DNA of 64,000 nucleotides from NCBI GenBank assembly GCA_030142905.1, contig JASJOG010000065.1:866501-930500 (forward strand). The letters are read 5' to 3'. Under the pieces are notes generated by a model, which was not told the origin of the DNA, made no database searches, and saw nothing but the letters and a program-made list of their open reading frames with translations. Every line of letters begins with the position of its first letter. Within the stretch, counting starts at the first letter, position 1. Of the stretch, positions 1 to 12,099 are shown one piece after another. The stretch is from Heliopora coerulea. Its lineage: Eukaryota > Cnidaria > Anthozoa > Scleralcyonacea > Helioporidae. The position numbers and the translations under genes were made by a program.

Positions 1-3000
1 TGTTTAAAGTCTATTGAATATTTTTAAAAAAGGTTTTTTAATACAACAGTCTACTATGGTTAATGCAAATAATCCAAACGATAATTAATACCTGGTACTA
101 CACGTAGATTGATCAATGTACTCCACGCTCATGTTCATCTACACAAGTTTGTTTGTCTACTTAGGATACAATACAGGAATTCTAATTTATTTTAGATATC
201 CACTTAATCTTTTTTCCCCACAAATCTACACCACATACATCGCATATTAGCCCTTTCCCGGCAGGACATCTCACCTTTGCAAAGTAACATAGGCTGAGGT
301 TCGTAGGAGTAAAATGATAGTAGACTGATCCTGCCAGGGAAGAGTTAATGTGAAATGGAACTCCTTCGTTCGAGTATGTTTCGGTAAGCTTAGGGACCGC
401 GTAGTGGGGAAGCCTGGAGCAAGCTTGAGCCACCATTTTTGTTTAGTTATAAAATGACTATTTTTAACAGTCTTTCTCACCGTCCATCTACGTAAGCTAT
501 ACAACGGTGGAATTACACTCACTTTAGAGGCAATGAAAAGTTTTGATTTTACTAGCCCATCAATTTTAAACGCATTTCCAGACATTTTTGGTATCTTTGG
601 TTTAAAATTTTGATGGGAAGAGCATTATCCCGGAAGCTCGTAGCTAGCTCGAGCTCATACAATCTACTTAGCCCTTCACTTTCAAAAACATTACCGCGGT
701 CCCTGTTTATGTGTGCTGTCGTGAACCGAAGCAAACTCCATCTTTCTTTCTATTCCTCGCTTCTTAGAATATTGCGGCAACACCAGTGGGTGTTTATACG
801 GGATATTATTCTGGTTAAAAGTACCATCAAATTAACGTTCTGTTCAAAGCCTACACTCAACGAATATTTGCATTGCATTTACACTCGATATACGATTCTG
901 ACGCTCAAAAGTTTCCTACGTCAAACATAAACATCGATTTAAAGGTTAGCCTTTTCAGTACATACTTAACTTTTTAAACGTAATAAAAGCCATTTTATGC
1001 AGGGCTCAAACAAAATTACTATTGACGTTTATAAAAAGGTTTAAGAAATGTTAGAAAAATTTACAGGAAGTTTGATGTAATAAAAAAGTTGTTAGTCGTA
1101 AAATGTCAATGATATTGCATGAGATATCTGTATTTAGATCTTTATGCAACACGATATCTGAGTTTCATTTCGGGCTGTAGAAGAGCTGAGAGCTATTTCA
1201 ATCATATAAACCCCAGTTAGTACGCCACAAACGACATGGAATTGATTCAGAAGTATTATCGTTGTATTCCTGAATGGGAAGTTTCGACGAGGTGGTTTTC
1301 AGACTTTCGACGAGTTCGTATTGGACAATTATATCACCCATGCTGATGACTCTGGTGAACTTGAGCAACATGTTATCAAATGTTTGAGATTAACTGTTGA
1401 GAAGTAACAGTTCCAAACGAGGAAATAGTGTCTTTGCCAAACTGTAGGATTTAATACAACGTTGACAATTCGCAATTGCGGTTCATGGTGGAAACGGAAG
1501 GACGGCCTTCAATTATGCTTAAACCATGCAGAACACTTATTTTTAGATAATTTGGAAAACAATGTTTGACTTTCAGTTATGAATTATTATCAGGCAGTTT
1601 ATGGAAAATTGTTGATAGCCAATTACGTTGACTAGTATATTCAACATTTTTTAGTCGATTAGGAACCCAAAACCATTTGTCCAAGTAAAATTGCTGAAGA
1701 TTCGGCTCGGCAGATCACCAAAATACATGGCCATGTATACGAATCCATGTTACTTCCACTAAATCATGGCTACTACCTGTAAGCAAACTATAACTGAAGC
1801 AAAATTCTTCATTTTCCTCGTTTAGTCGCTTTTTGAAAAGAAGCACGATCAACTCCATTTGTCAATACCACTCAGTAGGCCCATCGTCGTTAAAACCCAT
1901 AGGTAGAGAAAATAAACAAAGCAGATTTGTGTGTAGATGAAATCCCACAGTGCCATAAGACTTGGTCCAAGTGGAATCTTTTGATTCTTTTTCAGACAGT
2001 TTGCAATTTCTTGTCAAAAATACTTAATGAGACTCACATTAGAAGAAATTTACGTTCTGTATTTGTTCTGCTGTTGTATTGGAGGGATGGAGATTCTTCG
2101 ACGCAGTAGAGGATGAAAGAAAAGCAAATAAGTATGGCGAGAAATGATTATTTGCAAAGTTTTCCTAGTCAATGTTATCCATACATCAGTGACATTGGAT
2201 GGACTTTGGTGCCTTTAACATCCAGATCTATTACATGGATGAAGAAAACTGGTGTACGTTTCATTGGAGGTAACCATGGAAGCGTTTCCAAATCGTGAAG
2301 TATCTGCCATGACGTTACAGCTTCTCCATAATTACTGGTAAAACAGCTCAGGTATCTTCATCCGTGAAAAGAAAACTCAATAATCACTGCTCCAGACCTC
2401 AAATACAGATATCTCAGTACTTCGAAGAGTTGGAATTTGTAACGACTATGATTTTAAAAAAATTCCGTAAAACTGACAACTGCAGATACCGCATTGCCAG
2501 ATCCTCGAAAAAAAAAGCAACCTCTGAATAAACTATTAAAGCTTGATATTTTCAGAACAGTTAAATTAATAATCCATTTAAGCACCGTTTCGCGAGTTGA
2601 CTCATTTAGGTTAAATTTTTTTTTACATTTCTATTTCTTTCTAAGAGATAAAAATCATCTGACATAAATGCGACTGTTTCTGGATTAGTAACGTGATCAG
2701 GTGGAGCAAAAGAGTGGGCTATTTCCAATCAGATATCAATTTAGTATCGTTAATCTTTTAACGCACAATGTCCGATATATTAGATATCTACAACGAAAGA
2801 AAACATTGGACACCAAAGCAAGAACAAAGAGAGGATGAAAACATACGAAAAAAGAATAATGCATTAAAGATTAAGAGATTGTGAATTAAAAATACTGCGT
2901 CACCTTTGACAAATTTTATTAAACTCATACTTTGCAAATGTGCTCTTAATTTTGTTGTAATTAAAGCTCGTTATGACCTTCAATCCTATTAATATTTTTC

Positions 3001-6000
3001 GGCGAGTCTACGAACTTGATTTATAAACCAGCCTAAAAGCTTCCGAAACCAGTTTACCAGAACAAGAAACAGTTAGAAACAGTTACAAAATGCCGATAGT
3101 TTTTACAGGAAATATCTTCATTACTAACGTCTATACGCAAATATTTTATTTACTAGTTCAAGCTTCCGTTTCTCCGTAAAGTTATTAAAATGACATCATT
3201 GTTATTATTAAAATAAGAAAACAACAAAACTCGGAAAACACACATATATGACTCGTGTTTTTTTTTAGACAATGAAATAATCATCTGACATGATGACTTG
3301 GGTGGCGTTTCCATATATGACGTTCAGTTTACTTATTGGACGTTTTGGAGCTAATTGTCTTGTAATTTTTATAGTGAAAATACACGGCTGTATTTGACAG
3401 AAAGACTGAACAGTCACGGTTACTATGAAACAAAAAACTGAGTCCATGGAGTAGATAACTTAATCAGAAGATTTACGAACGTCTGAGAGAATTTTTCAAC
3501 TTCTGTATATCAATACGATGAACCGCTTCATACTACGCATTAATATTAACTATTAAGTATACGTAAGTACAAAGCAATAATCATTGCTACATATAAATTA
3601 ACTCTATGGGACAAAATAACTGAGTAAGACGACTATAGAACCAGCTTCTAGAAGTAATGATAAATTAAATGCTATAGAAATTCACTATTCTACAGAATGA
3701 AGTACAGATAAACGTAAGAAGCTTTCCGATAAGTGTGGATAAACATCTACATATTTGTACTGTACAAAATGTGTTGCTAAAGTCACTGGTGTCACCGAAA
3801 TTTTCCAATAGAACAAGATACCCTACCTTGCAATTTATCCAGAAGCAAAACGCGAGAATTCTCTCACTGATGTCGAATGACATAAACTCAGACACTAGAA
3901 CGCTCTTCTTCGAGGGATGGATATATTTGTTACTGATGAAGTTTTGGCAATTTTCCATGAAAACGTGGTTATAAAATAATATTATACGAATCGCTCTCAA
4001 GTAAAAAGTTAATTTGGATTTATAACAATAGCATCAATGACTACGTTTCGTATTCCATACAACAAAAAGAGAAATTTTTGTACGAAATTTGGGAAATTTT
4101 GGCGGGACAAAAGGAACGAGGCCCTCCTCCCAAAGACCCTTCGGTCTCCAAAAGACGCAAGACAGAACGAATAAGGTAAAAATGGGGGATTCAGGAACTG
4201 TTGATCCTTTTAGCGCCGTAAACGTCAAGTTTGGATTCGCCGTTGAGGTTAACCCCCCCTTCAACAAATGACACAAAGCTCTTACCCCGAATCCTTTTTA
4301 CCCCAACGGCAACCTCTATGGAGATGTTAAAAAAGACACTTACAGGGCAGCAGGGAGGAGAGTATGACGATTGTATTTGCCACCCTTTCGAACCGATGAA
4401 ATCAACGTATCGGTGGACCTCAACGAATTAATTCATTTATTTTTTATTATTTAATTCTTTTATAATCTGTCAATTAACTCACTTAATTATGTTAATTTAC
4501 TTCATTAATTGAAAAAATTATTGAATTGTTTGAAATTGTTTATATTATTTATTTAAAATATATAACTGTAATGCTTGTGATTTAATTTGATAATTTTTCG
4601 GTCATTCTGTGCTCGTCAGCATCCCCCACAAAATCTCCCGGCCACTGCCCTGACTTATACCGGTGATAATTACATGCAATTCTTACCTAGTATAATGCTT
4701 TTTAAGTTAGAAATTTTTCGCAAGAAACATATACCTTCAACAACCCTTTACCTCAACCACTCAGATATTCTCAATGGTATTAACTTATATAAAAACTGAA
4801 TTGCAGTCACCACTGATAATATTTTGCGCCATTAATATTTCATGATTCTGACATCCCGGAATCGAGTGTTAGCCTGTTATTACACTAATCAGTCAAACGA
4901 TCGCAATGAAACAATTGAACCAAGGTCATCCGGTCATGTTTTTTAAACTACAGTACTTTCAGGTTACATTCGTCTTTTTGATCTAAATAACCCACGTTTC
5001 TTTAAATTGATATATCATGATCTTTCTCACTAAATTGCTCACCGAAGACCTCGCGTTGCTGCACCAAATGTTCGTGTTTATCACTTCAATCCCTTCGCTT
5101 TGATCCATACTATTAAATTTGGAAGAAATAGCTTTCCAAAATAACATTATTCAAAAAGACTGAAATGTGAGGGCAGACAGCAAAGGCATCACACTACCGA
5201 TGGGAACCGACCGATACTGTCCCCCAATTTTGGGAAACTTTCATTAGCGTATATATGAATATTCACTGACGCGAAAGTGAGTGCATTTGAGAGAATAGAA
5301 AAACATGTTCATTACTCATACAATCAGTGAGGAAATTAACATGAAAACTGACATTTATTAACTTCAATGGACATATATTCCTGGGAAATGACATTCTTTA
5401 ACGGTAAGGAGCAGTCATTAAGGTAGTCCTAATGCACTTTTCACGAACATGGGTGACGAAACTGAAATTACAATGATCTTCCGTTCATTGAAATGAATTT
5501 CCGTTGGTTCTCATCAATATTAGTTTTCCTGCTAAAATCTTTGTTGAATACGCGAATAATTATCGCGGTTTTTTACTTGCTCAAATGAACCCCACTTTGG
5601 TTATACTGGTTTTCAACTATGCCAAATCAACAAATAAAGCAACTTTGCAACTTAATTTGTATTAGAAAATCCGTCATTGGAATTCGTTCCGTGTAATATC
5701 ACCTTACCATCTACTGTAAAAATTGCAATAACTGATCGATAAGCAATGCTTCCCAAATACCTGATGAAAAACAATCACAAAACTACCAATGCCAAACTAA
5801 GAGTCAACCCCGTATCCAGGGTCTTATTTTCGCTCCCCGCTACAGTGAGTTGACTGAGCATTATAATAGCGAACGGATTTCTTTTTGCGAGGAATGGTTT
5901 TTTTCGTGCGAACTGAGTCCTGTCCTACCAATACCATTGTCCTCATCATGTCATCTTGAAATTAACATATTTTCTCTATTGGACAAGTTCTGTTTAATGC

Positions 6001-6215
6001 ATCACATCCATTTAGCGTTTCAGAAAGATTGCTTTCTTGCAACCGGGTATGCTCAACTGGTACATCAAACACATTAAGAGATTAAGATTCAAATTGAAAA
6101 GTTGTCTCTCTAGATTTTCTCTTTATCTCTTCAATATCCTCTTGGGTAAACTTCACATCTTCTCCGACAATAGTAAACGGCCCCCAAATGTCAAACGAAC
6201 GATAAGAAAAGTTTT
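1..6215. other. No recognisable gene (AT-rich intergenic DNA)
   Basis: Only short open frames without family signatures are present, on both strands. Frames around 1927-2298 are closely spaced on the plus strand but I could not match them to a family, and they lack convincing splice borders. A short plus-strand frame at about 2768-2884 is lysine-rich and unassigned. No tRNA, array or clear transposon ends were seen. Confidence 0.5.
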
Positions 6216-6219
6216 GATG

Positions 6220-9183
6220 TCATCGAAACATGTTCTTCGTCCTTCTTAAAGCCTCACAGAGGGTCGTTTCTTTTAATATTTCATAGTAGAGGTTTTGCAT
6301 GAACTGCTTGGTTGCTTCATCGTGAATAGGCCACAAAGTAGCAAGAACAGAGCGCGTGCCGGCTGCAAGAAAAGCACGTGCTAGACCAACCACTCCTTCG
6401 GAGGAAACCTTACCTTTTCCTGTATCACAACAACATAAAACAACTAAGCGGGCATTTATGTTTATGCCAATGATGTCTCTTTCCTTTAAAAGGTAGTATT
6501 TCTCTCTTGGGATACGTGAGCCTTGTTCAGAATAGTTGGGATTGAGGGTAAGAAATATTTCTCCGCGCTCTTCATCTCCATGTGCAGCAATATGGATTAT
6601 ACCAGCACCTTGAATACATTTTAAAACTCGTTCCTTTGTTGCTGCACTCTCAACTAAAGGTTTAGCGTCAAAAAGCGATGCAAGACATTTGGCTTCTCCA
6701 GACGCATAAGGGAGCTTAGGGAATTCAACTTCTCCTGGAAAACTAACTTTTCCTACGGTTGGATTACCAACGAAAAATGCAAATCCCAGATTATCCGGAT
6801 ATGCTTCCTCCACGCTACAGCAAAGTGTGTGCAACGAAGGAGTTATTTGAATGCTGTACCTATCCGTTACTGGGCAACCTCTTTCATCTGGCAATGAGCA
6901 AAAATGGTACGAAAAATAAAAATTCGTCAGAAACGATTATAAGTTTAGTTCCTTTTATGAGATTCTCAACCGGTTGGTTTAATCCCTGGAACAGAGCTTG
7001 TAAGTTCATTTTACGCCTGAAGGTTGTTATTGCAGGAAAGGATTTCACCAGATTTACAATGTCAACCGCTAGGTCATAACGTTGCACGATCTTAATTATA
7101 TCTACCATATTCAATTGATAGGTACTGGACTTATTGCGAAGAAATATACGATCATACGACTCATGTACTGCCTTCCAAATCTTTTTCTCGTGAGGGGTCG
7201 GATCTAAATGCAGTTTATGTAAGGAAGATTCGAGATTTAGTTGCACGGAAAGGGAGTTAAGTAACTCAACTATGTTTATGAAAATACCATTTTTAGGTAA
7301 TGTCCGATCATCAGTTCGTGTACAAATTTCGTGTTTGATGCCATCCTCACCATTTAAAACCCAAATATTCAGAAACTTATCACAATCAAAAGAGTACAAT
7401 AAAACTGTTGAATCACTTTGTTTAAGCTGTAGAACTTTTTCTATATCATCTGTTTGCATTTTTTCTTCATTGCTGTCAATCCTTTGCCAGGTTTTATGTG
7501 TATAATCTGCGATGTAAACGCTCTTCAATGTCTTTCGTTTTTCCATTAAAGAATGAAATGCTTTGGCCTTTCCCAGATCAACGACTAACAATGCAGCTTC
7601 AATACGTTTAAGCAAAATAAAACAAGACATTAAAGCCACATACCGACTAAAATATTCATTTGTGAATGATGTCTTATTCTCATCGACAGTTAAACCTGAA
7701 AAAATCATATCACAACACTCCAGGGATCTCTTTATATATGACACAGCAAGTTGTAATTTGCACGAACGTTTTATTTGGAACGTTATATACTTACTTTGTA
7801 ATATGTAACAAGATCCAATGTTTCTCAGAAAAACACTTTCAAGCCATCGATTGCCAACATCGGCATTTATTTTCAAACTTTTTTCATAATACTGAACGGC
7901 TTTATCACAATCTCCCAAACTATAATAAGTATTTCCCAAATTTGCTTCAAAACTTGCTATACCTAACCTATCCCCTATTTCAATGCTTAGTGCTTAGCTT
8001 TTTTCGAAATACTCGATGGACTTTTTATAATGCCCTATAGTCAAATAGGCATTCCCCAAACTTGCACAATAACTCAATATTCCATGCTGGTCCCCTATTT
8101 CAGTGCGGCCTACTAGGCTTTTCTCGTAATAGTGAATGGCTTTCTCATACCGTCCCATAGCTAAATGAGCACTCCCCAAATTTCCATAGTTATTTAGTAT
8201 ACCTGACCGATTCTCTATTTCAGTGTTGATGGCTAGACTTTTCTCGGTATATTGAATACTTTTCTCATGCCGTCCCATACATGAATACGTATTCCCCAAA
8301 TTTCCAATCTCTCTTGCTATGCCTGACCGATCTCCCATTTCATTTCTGATTGCTAGACTTATCTCGTAATAATGAAAAGCTTTCTCATACTCTCCTAAAT
8401 TGAGATAGACAGACCCTAAGTCACTATTAACTACTGCTATTCCTGGCCGATACCCGATTTCAGTGCTAATGGCAAGAGCTTTCTCATAATACTGTAAAGC
8501 TTTTTCATACTACCCCATACTAAAATACGCTTCTCCTAAATTCCCATAGTACTTCGCAGTAACACTGCGAGACTTTGTAATTGCTAGACTTTCTTCATTA
8601 TACTGAATGGCTTTCTTGTACTCTCCTAAATTACGATAGGCAAGTCCCAAATTTCCTTTGTTGCGAGCTATTCCTGACCGATCCCCTGTTTTCGTGCTGA
8701 CTACTAAACTTTTCTCGTAATATTGAATAGCTTTCTTAAAGTCTCCCATACTCAAGAAGGCAGTCTCCAAATTTCCACCGAAATCTTCCATTTGTAAATG
8801 ACCCCCTATCTCAACGCTAATTGCAAGACCTTTCTCGTAATACTGAATGGCTTTGTCGTACAGTCCCATACTCAAATAGGCATTCCCTAAATTTCCAGAA
8901 ATACCTGCTATTGTTGTCTGATCTCCTATTTCGGTGCTGATTGCTAGACCTTTCTCGTAATATTGAGTGGCTTTCTCATACTGCCCAATATTCAAATAGG
9001 CATTTGCTCTTCCTAACAAATCCCCTATGTCGTTGATTGCAAGACTTTTTTCGCTATACTGAATGGCTTTCTGATAATTTCCTAAATGACAATAGAAATT
9101 CCCAATATTTTCATAGCAACTTGCTAATACTGATCGATCCCCATTTTCCAAGCTGATCGTTAGACCTTTCTCGTAACCCTGCA
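6220..9183 (-). pseudogene. TPR-repeat / CHAT-protease protein, disrupted
   Basis: Reading on the minus strand from about 9183, some 12 tetratricopeptide repeats of about 40 residues follow each other, typified by GNLGNAYLSMG and YDKAIQYYEKGLAIS. A linker region follows and then a C-terminal CHAT domain, a caspase/separase-like cysteine protease fold. In the CHAT part (6220-6894) the expected catalytic His lies in HIAAHGDEE and the Cys in VLCCCDTGKG, followed by GVVGLARAFLAAGTRSVLATLW. TPR-CHAT proteins of cnidarians are thought to be regulated proteases or adaptors of innate immunity or cell death; that role is inferred. The frame is broken: TAG at 8510-8512 inside a TPR, TAA at 7994-7996 inside another, and a one-base frameshift at about 6890-6900 between linker and CHAT. 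The 5' end stops at a transposon-like boundary near 9184. The catalytic residues survive, so decay looks recent. An assembly error is less likely given three separate lesions. Confidence 0.85.
7870..9180 (-). repeat. 120-bp tandem coding repeat (TPR array)
   Basis: The TPR units are visible at DNA level as a 120-bp period on the minus strand. Each unit carries a version of the ends GAAATTTGGG and CGAGAAAAGTC. Units diverge by point changes, so the array is old or under diversifying selection rather than freshly amplified. Confidence 0.8.
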
Positions 9184-10310
9184 CAGGCGGATTAAGGGTA
9201 CCATGGGCTTCTGGCTGTTTTTCTGATTGGACCCCCCTGAGACCTGGCCCCTGCCTCCCTTCCACTCCATTCCCTGCCCCACCCAACCGTCTCAATTTTC
9301 AATTTTTCTGGAGCTTTTATTGAAACAAAACAAGAAAAGTGAAAGGTAACATCATTATTTTCCTGTTCAGTGAAAATCAAATGCATATGTGTATTGTTAT
9401 TGTTTATTGTTTAAACTTGATTTAGTTGATTAAATTAAATAGCTTTCTTGCGAGCTTTCTTCGCAGCAAAAGCGTCGATAAGCTCCTCAAAATCAAATGC
9501 ATTTAAAATTTCATGTTCGATGTTCATGAACGACATTTTGCTCACTCATTCCTGGCCAATAGTGCTCCGCAACTCGTTCTTTATGCGTTTCAACTGGGAA
9601 AAAGACCGCTCACCACTGCAATTTGAAGCCATCATACAGAGGTAGATGCGAAGTGCGATGTTCACATTTGGAAATGTTTGTATCCAGTCATTGTTATTCA
9701 GCAATAAAAACATACGAAGTTCAATGCATTCTTGTTTTCTGGTAGAGACAGTGGTGTCTGTATTCACATCTACAGAAACAGCCTTGTATATGCTAACAAA
9801 CTGGATCATTTCAGAATCCAAACAATCCTCAAGATCGTTTGGATATTCTTTGACTAGATTTGCTGCAGCAGCTTTGGTTTCCGCAGTAGAAAGATGCTCC
9901 AGCTGTGAGAGAAAGCCAAATTTTCTGCGCACAACTTGATAGGCATCTAAACGACTCCTTAATGGCATACATAACTGATCAATGATGGCGAAGAAAACTT
10001 CAATCTTGAACTTTTCTCTCGGGGCGAGCACTACATCTTCGAATTGGTGTTTCCTCTTCCGCTGACGGTTTCCAGCACATTTGTAGCTGTTGCTACCGCA
10101 TTTCGTTTTCCCTTTTTCTTCGAAACCATTAAACTCTGCTCGTTGGCGCTCAACAAATTTGAGGAGTGATTCCAATAGAGAAACCGCCGAATTAAGCGAA
10201 AGACCACTCTCTTGCAGTGATAAACTTGTTGCTTGAAACTGCTGCAATATGGTGTCCCACACTTCGAACAAAATCGCAGTTTCAAGCTGTTGCAGTTTCT
10301 TTAGAAATTT
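9184..10310 (-). mobile_element. hAT transposon remnant, 5'-truncated
   Basis: The plus-strand boundary at 9184 starts CAGGCGGATTAAGGG, resembling hAT-type ends, and lies directly against the TPR repeats of the adjoining gene. The element continues through a C-rich stretch (9230-9290) into a transposase C-terminus. The other end stops near the LINE tail at 10310, so the transposase N-terminus (BED finger and first catalytic Asp region) is missing. No target duplication could be shown because one end is lost. Confidence 0.6.
9435..10305 (-). pseudogene. hAT-family transposase, C-terminal fragment (ZMYM1-like type)
   Basis: The frame from about 10305 down to 9546 encodes the C-terminal part of a hAT transposase, of the kind annotated in animals as zinc finger MYM-type protein 1-like. 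It has the hAT C-terminal dimerisation signature: LRIYLCMMASNCSGERSFSQ followed by LKRIKNELRSTIGQE. An in-frame TGA at 9546-9548 comes just before a continuing homologous tail (MNIEHEIL, then FDFEELIDAFAAKKARKKA) that ends in TAA at 9435-9437. About 290 residues remain of a family usually 600-800 long. The N-terminal zinc finger and first catalytic region are absent. It is non-functional. Confidence 0.85.
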
Positions 10311-11225
10311 ATTTATTTATTTAATCTTATTTATACACGGTAACTAATCAACCAATAGTAAAATATATTTACAAGGAAAAATGTTCAGTTGTTTTTCATT
10401 AGGCCGTGTTGCACACATAAGAAATTAAAAAGAGAGATTAAATTGAGAGCTCCAATTCTGTTTGTTCAACATGTTCTGGAGATCTTGGTTAAAAAGATCT
10501 TGATTATAATGTTTAAAAGTTCTACTTTCAATAAATTTTAGGATTTTGTTTAGGGACGGCTATTTTAAAGCAAGCATAGACCAAACTATGATCGCTGATC
10601 CCAATGTGTAAAACACCTGAATTCAATAATTTGTAAGGTCTGTTTGTGGCAATGATATCCAGTAAGCTAGCATGACTACTGGTTACACGAGTAGGATCAG
10701 TGCTTACTTGCTCAAGTTGAAAAAGATTTAAAATGTCAATAAATCTGTTGGAATGAGGTTGTAAAATACTCAGAGAAAGATCACAATTAAAATCCCCTGT
10801 AACAATTAACTCTTTATCGTCCTTGTCTAGTTTTAGTAAATAGGTTTCAAAAAGGTCCATAAAGTCAGATCCTGAATTAGGGGGTCGATATACCGTTGTA
10901 ACAAGAAAAGGTTTAGATTTAGGTTTAGTTATTTCAACGCAAACGGCTTCCAAATTGAAGGGAACATCTCTCGCTCTGTCAACTAAATCAAACACATCTC
11001 TAATTTATAGGCATATGCCACCGCCAGTTCTGGATCTGTCTTTTCTGAACAAAGCATACCCTGGGATATTTATTTCATTGTTACAAATTGTAGCATCTAA
11101 TCTTGTTCCATTAATGCTAAGTATATCCACCGGTTTTTTTACCATTAATGTTTTCAGTTCGTCAAGATGTTTTGGAACTTGTGGTTGAAACGACTTCAGT
11201 CTCGGGTTGAATTCAATCTTAAGTA
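10306..11225 (-). mobile_element. CR1/L2-like LINE remnant: endonuclease plus 3' tail, RT deleted
   Basis: On the minus strand, 11225-10528 encodes an apurinic-type endonuclease (EEP fold) of non-LTR retrotransposons. It shows DILSINGTRLDA, GYALFRKDRSRTGGGIC, VTTVYRPPNS, VTGDFNCD and ISDHSLVYA, which correspond to catalytic blocks of the family. An in-frame stop occurs in the segment around 11007. Downstream (10306-10380) lies a typical 3' end, ACCGTGTATAAATAAG, followed by a (TTTA)n-type tail read as TAAA on the minus strand. The reverse transcriptase that should separate these is missing, so this copy has a large internal deletion. Confidence 0.8.
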
Positions 11226-11476
11226 ACAGCTTTTCACTTCACGAGCTAACGTAGTCCTTAAGACGTGAAAATGATCTGGGTGACGTTTTATGCTGAACGA
11301 CGACGGTGTTGAGAATGCTCTGGAGCATGAAAATTATTTCTTCCCTTTGTTTTCAACGAAGAATTCTGGTGTTGAAGTTGACGTCCCAGATCCCAAGGTC
11401 CGTAACGACTGCAGTTGATTTGTGGCAGGAGGAGCTGAAATCAAAAAGGAAACTTTGGACAGTGATCTAGAAACAC

Positions 11477-11482
11477 TTTATT
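11477..11482 (-). promoter_or_regulatory. Candidate poly(A) signal AATAAA of the Vps62-like gene
   Basis: TTTATT on the plus strand reads AATAAA on the minus strand, about 80 bases past the TAG of the Vps62-like frame, at a suitable distance for 3' end formation. Confidence 0.45.
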
Positions 11483-11561
11483 CCTTAATCTTCCACAATT
11501 TTAACATTAATACGGCAGTACATGAACAAGGCAGGCAACGGATGTCACTTTTCTTGTGGGC

Positions 11562-12086
11562 TTATCCAGCTACTTTGGATGGCAATACAGACACCTGAAG
11601 GTTCGATTTCTCATAGCCACTTTGTACTTTAAAAATCCCTCCCAGACCATTGCCACCAACTTGCCATACTGATCCATCCTTCTTCGCACCGGAGTCTCTA
11701 TCCGGCCATAATGGTTCAGGGTTTAGCGACCCTTCAGCCAGTAGATCATGTATAATGCAAGCATCCTTGGCGGAGAAAGAATCAGTTGGCTTATGGTAGT
11801 TACTTGTAACAATGTCGCCGAATGCCATGTACCCATACGGGGCGTTAACTCGCCAGAACGAACCGTTGTAGGAGCCGCCGGAGCCTTTATCATCTCATGT
11901 TAATTCGTAGTCACGAGGAGGTTTCCAGATAGGACCTTTACCGTCTTCCTCAATCAAGGGCTTGAGAAGAATCACAGAGAATGTGGGTGCATCTTTGGTA
12001 TTACTATCACGAACACCAACCTGACCAATCATGTAATTGCCATCAGGGATGTCGTCCAGAGCAGCCTGCCACACAATGATGTCCAT
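11562..12086 (-). CDS. Vps62-domain-like small protein with one in-frame TGA
   Basis: A 63-residue frame starts at ATG 12084-12086 (MDIIVWQAALDDIPDGNYMI) and is followed in the same frame, after TGA 11895-11897, by an 88+ residue continuation ending at TAG 11562. The C-terminal part has the pattern of the Vps62 (DUF946-like) family: KGSGGSYNGSFWRV, APYGYMAFGDIV, KDACIIHDLL, DSGAKKDGSVWQV. The TGA falls where the family normally has Trp before DxGSG, so it may be a TGG-to-TGA nonsense mutation. No other lesion is visible over about 175 codons. A poly(A) signal lies 80 bases downstream. It appears intronless, so either a single-exon gene or a retrocopy. Function is unknown; the family is named from a yeast vacuolar sorting protein. 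Confidence 0.65.
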
Positions 12087-12099
12087 CTTTAATTTGGTT

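Noticed and set aside
1927..2298. A transposase remnant on the plus strand
   Set aside because: Two successive frames (MCVDEIPQ..., MKEKQISMARND...) vaguely recall DNA transposases, but no catalytic pattern or ends could be found.
11895..11897. TGA read as Trp (mitochondrial code, hence a mitochondrial insert)
   Set aside because: The protein is a nuclear-type Vps62-like family member, and neighbouring DNA has no mitochondrial genes; a point nonsense mutation or readthrough is simpler.
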